Assembly: GCA_023131935.1 (NCBI GenBank)
Contig: JAGLYY010000211.1
Span: 1-7,854, forward strand
DNA from: Spirochaetales bacterium
Lineage (GTDB): Bacteria > Spirochaetota > Spirochaetia > JAGLYY01
Direction: 5' to 3'
Length of the DNA: 7,854 nucleotides
Shown here: positions 5,740 to 7,854 of the stretch, piece by piece
Numbering within the stretch: position 1 is the stretch's first letter
How the letters are laid out: each line of letters starts with the position of its first letter
The notes under the pieces: generated by a model
Seen by the model: only the letters and a program-made list of their open reading frames with translations
Databases searched by the model: none
What the model was told of the DNA's origin: nothing
Position numbers and translations under genes: made by a program

Positions 5740-6483
5740 ATGCTGCTTGAAGGAAAAAAGGCAATAGTAACCGGAGGCGCCAGGGGAATCGGAAAAGAGA
5801 TCGTCCTAACCTTTCTCCGGGAAGGCGCTGATGTGGTATATGTAGACATGATTGAGAGCCCCGCGCATGAGGAGTTTCAGAAGGTGACCTCCGAAGCGGG
5901 CGGAAAGGTTCTCTGGAAACAGTGTGATGCTTCTGATGAAGAGGCGGTGAACAGGGTCCTGGAAGAGATTTTCAAGGATTTCGGTGACATTGATATTCTC
6001 GTAAACAATGTGGGGATAACCCGGGATGGTCTCATTTTCCGGATGAAGACGAGCGACTGGGATGACGTTATTAAAATAAATCTCTCAAGCGCCTTTTATT
6101 TCAGCCGGGGTGTTGCCATGAAAATGGCGAAACGCCGTACCGGTTCCATCATCAGCATCAGTTCCGTCGTCGGGATCATTGGAAACCCCGGACAGACCAA
6201 CTATTGTGCCAGTAAGGCGGGACTGATCGGATTCTCAAAATCTCTCGCGAAAGAGGTTGGTGCGCGTGGAATCAGGGTAAATGTTATTGCTCCCGGTTTT
6301 ATCGAAACAGAGATGACCGATAAGCTTCCGGATGCAGTAAAAGATGCAATGAAGGGACAGATTCCTCTTGGACGCGCCGGGAAACCGGAGGAAGTGGCAA
6401 AGGCTGCCCTTTACCTCGCTTCGGACCTTTCAGATTATGTCACCGGTCATGTACTAAAGACCGATGGCGGAATGGCAATGTGA
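5740..6483 (+). CDS. fabG: 3-oxoacyl-ACP reductase (FabG)
   Basis: FabG reduces 3-oxoacyl-ACP to 3-hydroxyacyl-ACP with NADPH, the first reduction in each elongation cycle. The 247-residue protein is a classical short-chain dehydrogenase. The dinucleotide-binding TGGARGIG is at 11-18, NNVG at 89-92, and the catalytic set is Asn114 (KINLSS), Ser142 (SISSVVG), Tyr155 and Lys159 (YCASK). The spacing is that of E. coli FabG (Ser138, Tyr151, Lys155). PGFIETEMTDKLP and the closing DGGMAM are typical of FabG rather than other members, and the fab neighbours settle the assignment. Two adjacent ATGs exist; 5740 is preferred because AGGAG lies 6 nt upstream, against 3 nt for 5737. The gap to fabF is 27 nt and holds no acpP. 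Confidence 0.95.
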   Translation: MLLEGKKAIVTGGARGIGKEIVLTFLREGADVVYVDMIESPAHEEFQKVTSEAGGKVLWKQCDASDEEAVNRVLEEIFKDFGDIDILVNNVGITRDGLIFRMKTSDWDDVIKINLSSAFYFSRGVAMKMAKRRTGSIISISSVVGIIGNPGQTNYCASKAGLIGFSKSLAKEVGARGIRVNVIAPGFIETEMTDKLPDAVKDAMKGQIPLGRAGKPEEVAKAALYLASDLSDYVTGHVLKTDGGMAM

Positions 6484-6510
6484 TTAACTTGGAAATGAGA
6501 GGAGATAGAG

Positions 6511-7752
6511 ATGAAACGAATTGTAGTTACCGGTCTCGGTACAGTTAACCCAATAGGGAAAGACGTAAAAGAATTCTGGGAAAATATTAAAGCCGGGAAA
6601 AGCGGTGTCGGGCTGATTACCAAATTCGATGCGGAGCATCACGCGACAAAGATCGCTGGAGAGGTGAAGAATTTTGATCCCACCCTCTACGATATGGAGA
6701 AAAAAGAAGCCCGGAAAATGGCCCTCTTTACCCAGTATGCTGTAGCCTCTTCTGTACAGGCGATGAAGCAGGCAGGGTTAAAAAAAGATGACGTTGAACC
6801 TGGCCGGATAGGGGTAGCTCTCGGGAATGGTATCGGCGGGTTTGAAATCATCGAAAGCGCCTACAAGGTTCTTTTTGATCGAGGTCCTTCACGGGTCCCC
6901 CCAATGATCACCCCCAAGATGATCACCAATGAGGGCGCGGCAAACGTGGCTATCAAGTTCAATGCACAGGGGCCTGCATATTCTATGTCCACGGCATGCG
7001 CGTCCGGGACCGATGCTATCGGCAACGCCGCATTGTATATTCGTAGCGGTATAACGGATGTGATGATCGCGGGCGGAACCGAAGGTTCTATTACCGCATT
7101 GGGTGTCGCGGGGTTCAACGTTATTCAGGCTTTAAGTACCCGGAATGATGATCCCGAAAAGGCAAGCCGTCCTTTCGACAAGGACCGTGATGGTTTTATC
7201 CTGGCCGAAGGGGCAGGAATGATAGTCCTTGAGGATTATGAATACGCAAAAAAACGGGGAGCAACCATCCTTGCCGAACTGGTAGGGTACGGTTCTACCT
7301 GTGACGCAAACCACCTGACCGCTCCCCATCCGGAAGGCCTTGGGTCCGCTCAGGCAATGACAAATGCCCTGAAAGAGGCTGGTATGAAACCTGAAGATAT
7401 TGATTACATCAATGCCCATGGGACCTCTACACCGACTAACGATCCGATAGAGACCAAAGCAATTAAACATGCCTTTGGAGATCATGCTTACAAGCTGAAG
7501 GTTTCCTCAACTAAATCAATGCACGGTCACCTCGTCGGCGGTACCGGAGGATTGGAAGCGATCGTTTCGATCCTCGCGATTCGGGACAACTACTTCCCCG
7601 CAACGATAAACCTTGACGAACCTGAAGAGGGATGTGACCTGGATTACGTACCGAATAAAGGACAAAACGGCACAATAAACGTAGTCCTTTCAAACAGTCT
7701 CGGTTTCGGAGGCCACAACTCATGTGTCATCTTCAAGAGGTGGAGTGAATGA
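6511..7752 (+). CDS. fabF: Beta-ketoacyl-ACP synthase II (FabF)
   Basis: FabF carries out the elongating condensations of acyl-ACP with malonyl-ACP. The 413 residues equal the length of the E. coli enzyme, and the active-site residues fall on the same numbers: Cys163 in STACASGTDA, His303 in NAHGTSTPTND, Lys335 and His340 in STKSMHGHLVGG. The start MKRIVVTGLGTVNPIG and the closing SNSLGFGGHNSCVIF are typical. The His-motif reads MHGHLVGGTGG rather than the common MTGHLLGAAGA, a mild change outside the catalytic residues. AGAGGAGA (6498-6505) lies just before the ATG. The stop overlaps the fabZ start as ATGA, implying translational coupling. FabB is less likely given the length, NAHGTSTPTND motif and cluster context. 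Confidence 0.96.
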   Translation: MKRIVVTGLGTVNPIGKDVKEFWENIKAGKSGVGLITKFDAEHHATKIAGEVKNFDPTLYDMEKKEARKMALFTQYAVASSVQAMKQAGLKKDDVEPGRIGVALGNGIGGFEIIESAYKVLFDRGPSRVPPMITPKMITNEGAANVAIKFNAQGPAYSMSTACASGTDAIGNAALYIRSGITDVMIAGGTEGSITALGVAGFNVIQALSTRNDDPEKASRPFDKDRDGFILAEGAGMIVLEDYEYAKKRGATILAELVGYGSTCDANHLTAPHPEGLGSAQAMTNALKEAGMKPEDIDYINAHGTSTPTNDPIETKAIKHAFGDHAYKLKVSSTKSMHGHLVGGTGGLEAIVSILAIRDNYFPATINLDEPEEGCDLDYVPNKGQNGTINVVLSNSLGFGGHNSCVIFKRWSE

Positions 7753-7854
7753 TTACAGATATCGAACGGCTGATACCCCATCGGGACCCATTCCTTTTTG
7801 TAGACCGGATCGAGAAAGCGGATAAACATGAGATCATCGCGTATCGCCGGTTTA
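7749..7854 (+). CDS. fabZ: 3-hydroxyacyl-ACP dehydratase (FabZ), partial (3' end outside window)
   Basis: Only the first 35 residues are visible. IERLIPHRDPFLFVDRI (5-21) matches the opening of FabZ, whose LPHRxPFLLVDRI segment is highly conserved. FabZ dehydrates 3-hydroxyacyl-ACP to the trans-2-enoyl form, the step after FabG. The ATG overlaps the fabF stop by 4 nt, and GAGGTGGAG lies just upstream inside fabF. The catalytic His and Glu are beyond the window, so integrity cannot be judged. A related hotdog dehydratase is possible but less likely in this context. Confidence 0.85.
   Translation, partial: MITDIERLIPHRDPFLFVDRIEKADKHEIIAYRRF

Overview
The window has about 50% G+C, dense genes and short gaps. 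It holds two unrelated blocks facing away from each other around a compact promoter region near 2920-3070. The organism is most likely a free-living spirochaete (Spirochaetota). The main reason is the short repeats ending the first protein, which resemble the surface repeats named after Leptospira LA_2272; the sigma / DUF4384-like / caspase gene set also seems familiar from that phylum. This assignment is an inference, with no marker gene to confirm it.

Left block (minus strand, 2918 down to 1): a tightly coupled three-gene operon. It encodes a small ECF-type sigma factor, then a single-pass membrane protein that looks like its anti-sigma factor and carries a DUF4384-like extracytoplasmic domain, then an exported caspase-family (C14) protease. 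The protease has an intact His/Cys dyad and a tail of 16-residue repeats running off the left edge. The genes are separated by 2 nt and by a 4-nt ATGA overlap, so they are probably translated together.

Centre (2919-3068): two copies of a 31-bp promoter-like sequence lie back to back, matching at 25 of 31 positions without gaps. One points into the sigma operon and the other into a gene for a small exported, probably outer-membrane beta-barrel protein (3069-3602). The simplest reading is that the sigma factor drives its own operon and the barrel gene, making a small envelope-linked regulon with a caspase in it. This is the most interesting part of the window.

Right block (plus strand, 3741 to the right edge): a type II fatty acid synthesis cluster in the order fabH-fabD-fabG-fabF-fabZ, with fabZ cut by the window. 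It supplies initiation (FabH), malonyl loading (FabD), elongation (FabF), ketoreduction (FabG) and dehydration (FabZ). All catalytic residues expected in the complete enzymes are present. acpP, often found between fabG and fabF, is not there. A perfect 18-bp inverted repeat lies between the barrel gene and fabH, and a 9-bp tandem repeat covers the ribosome binding site of fabG. No RNA gene, insertion sequence or CRISPR array was seen, and no gene-free stretch exceeds 300 bases.
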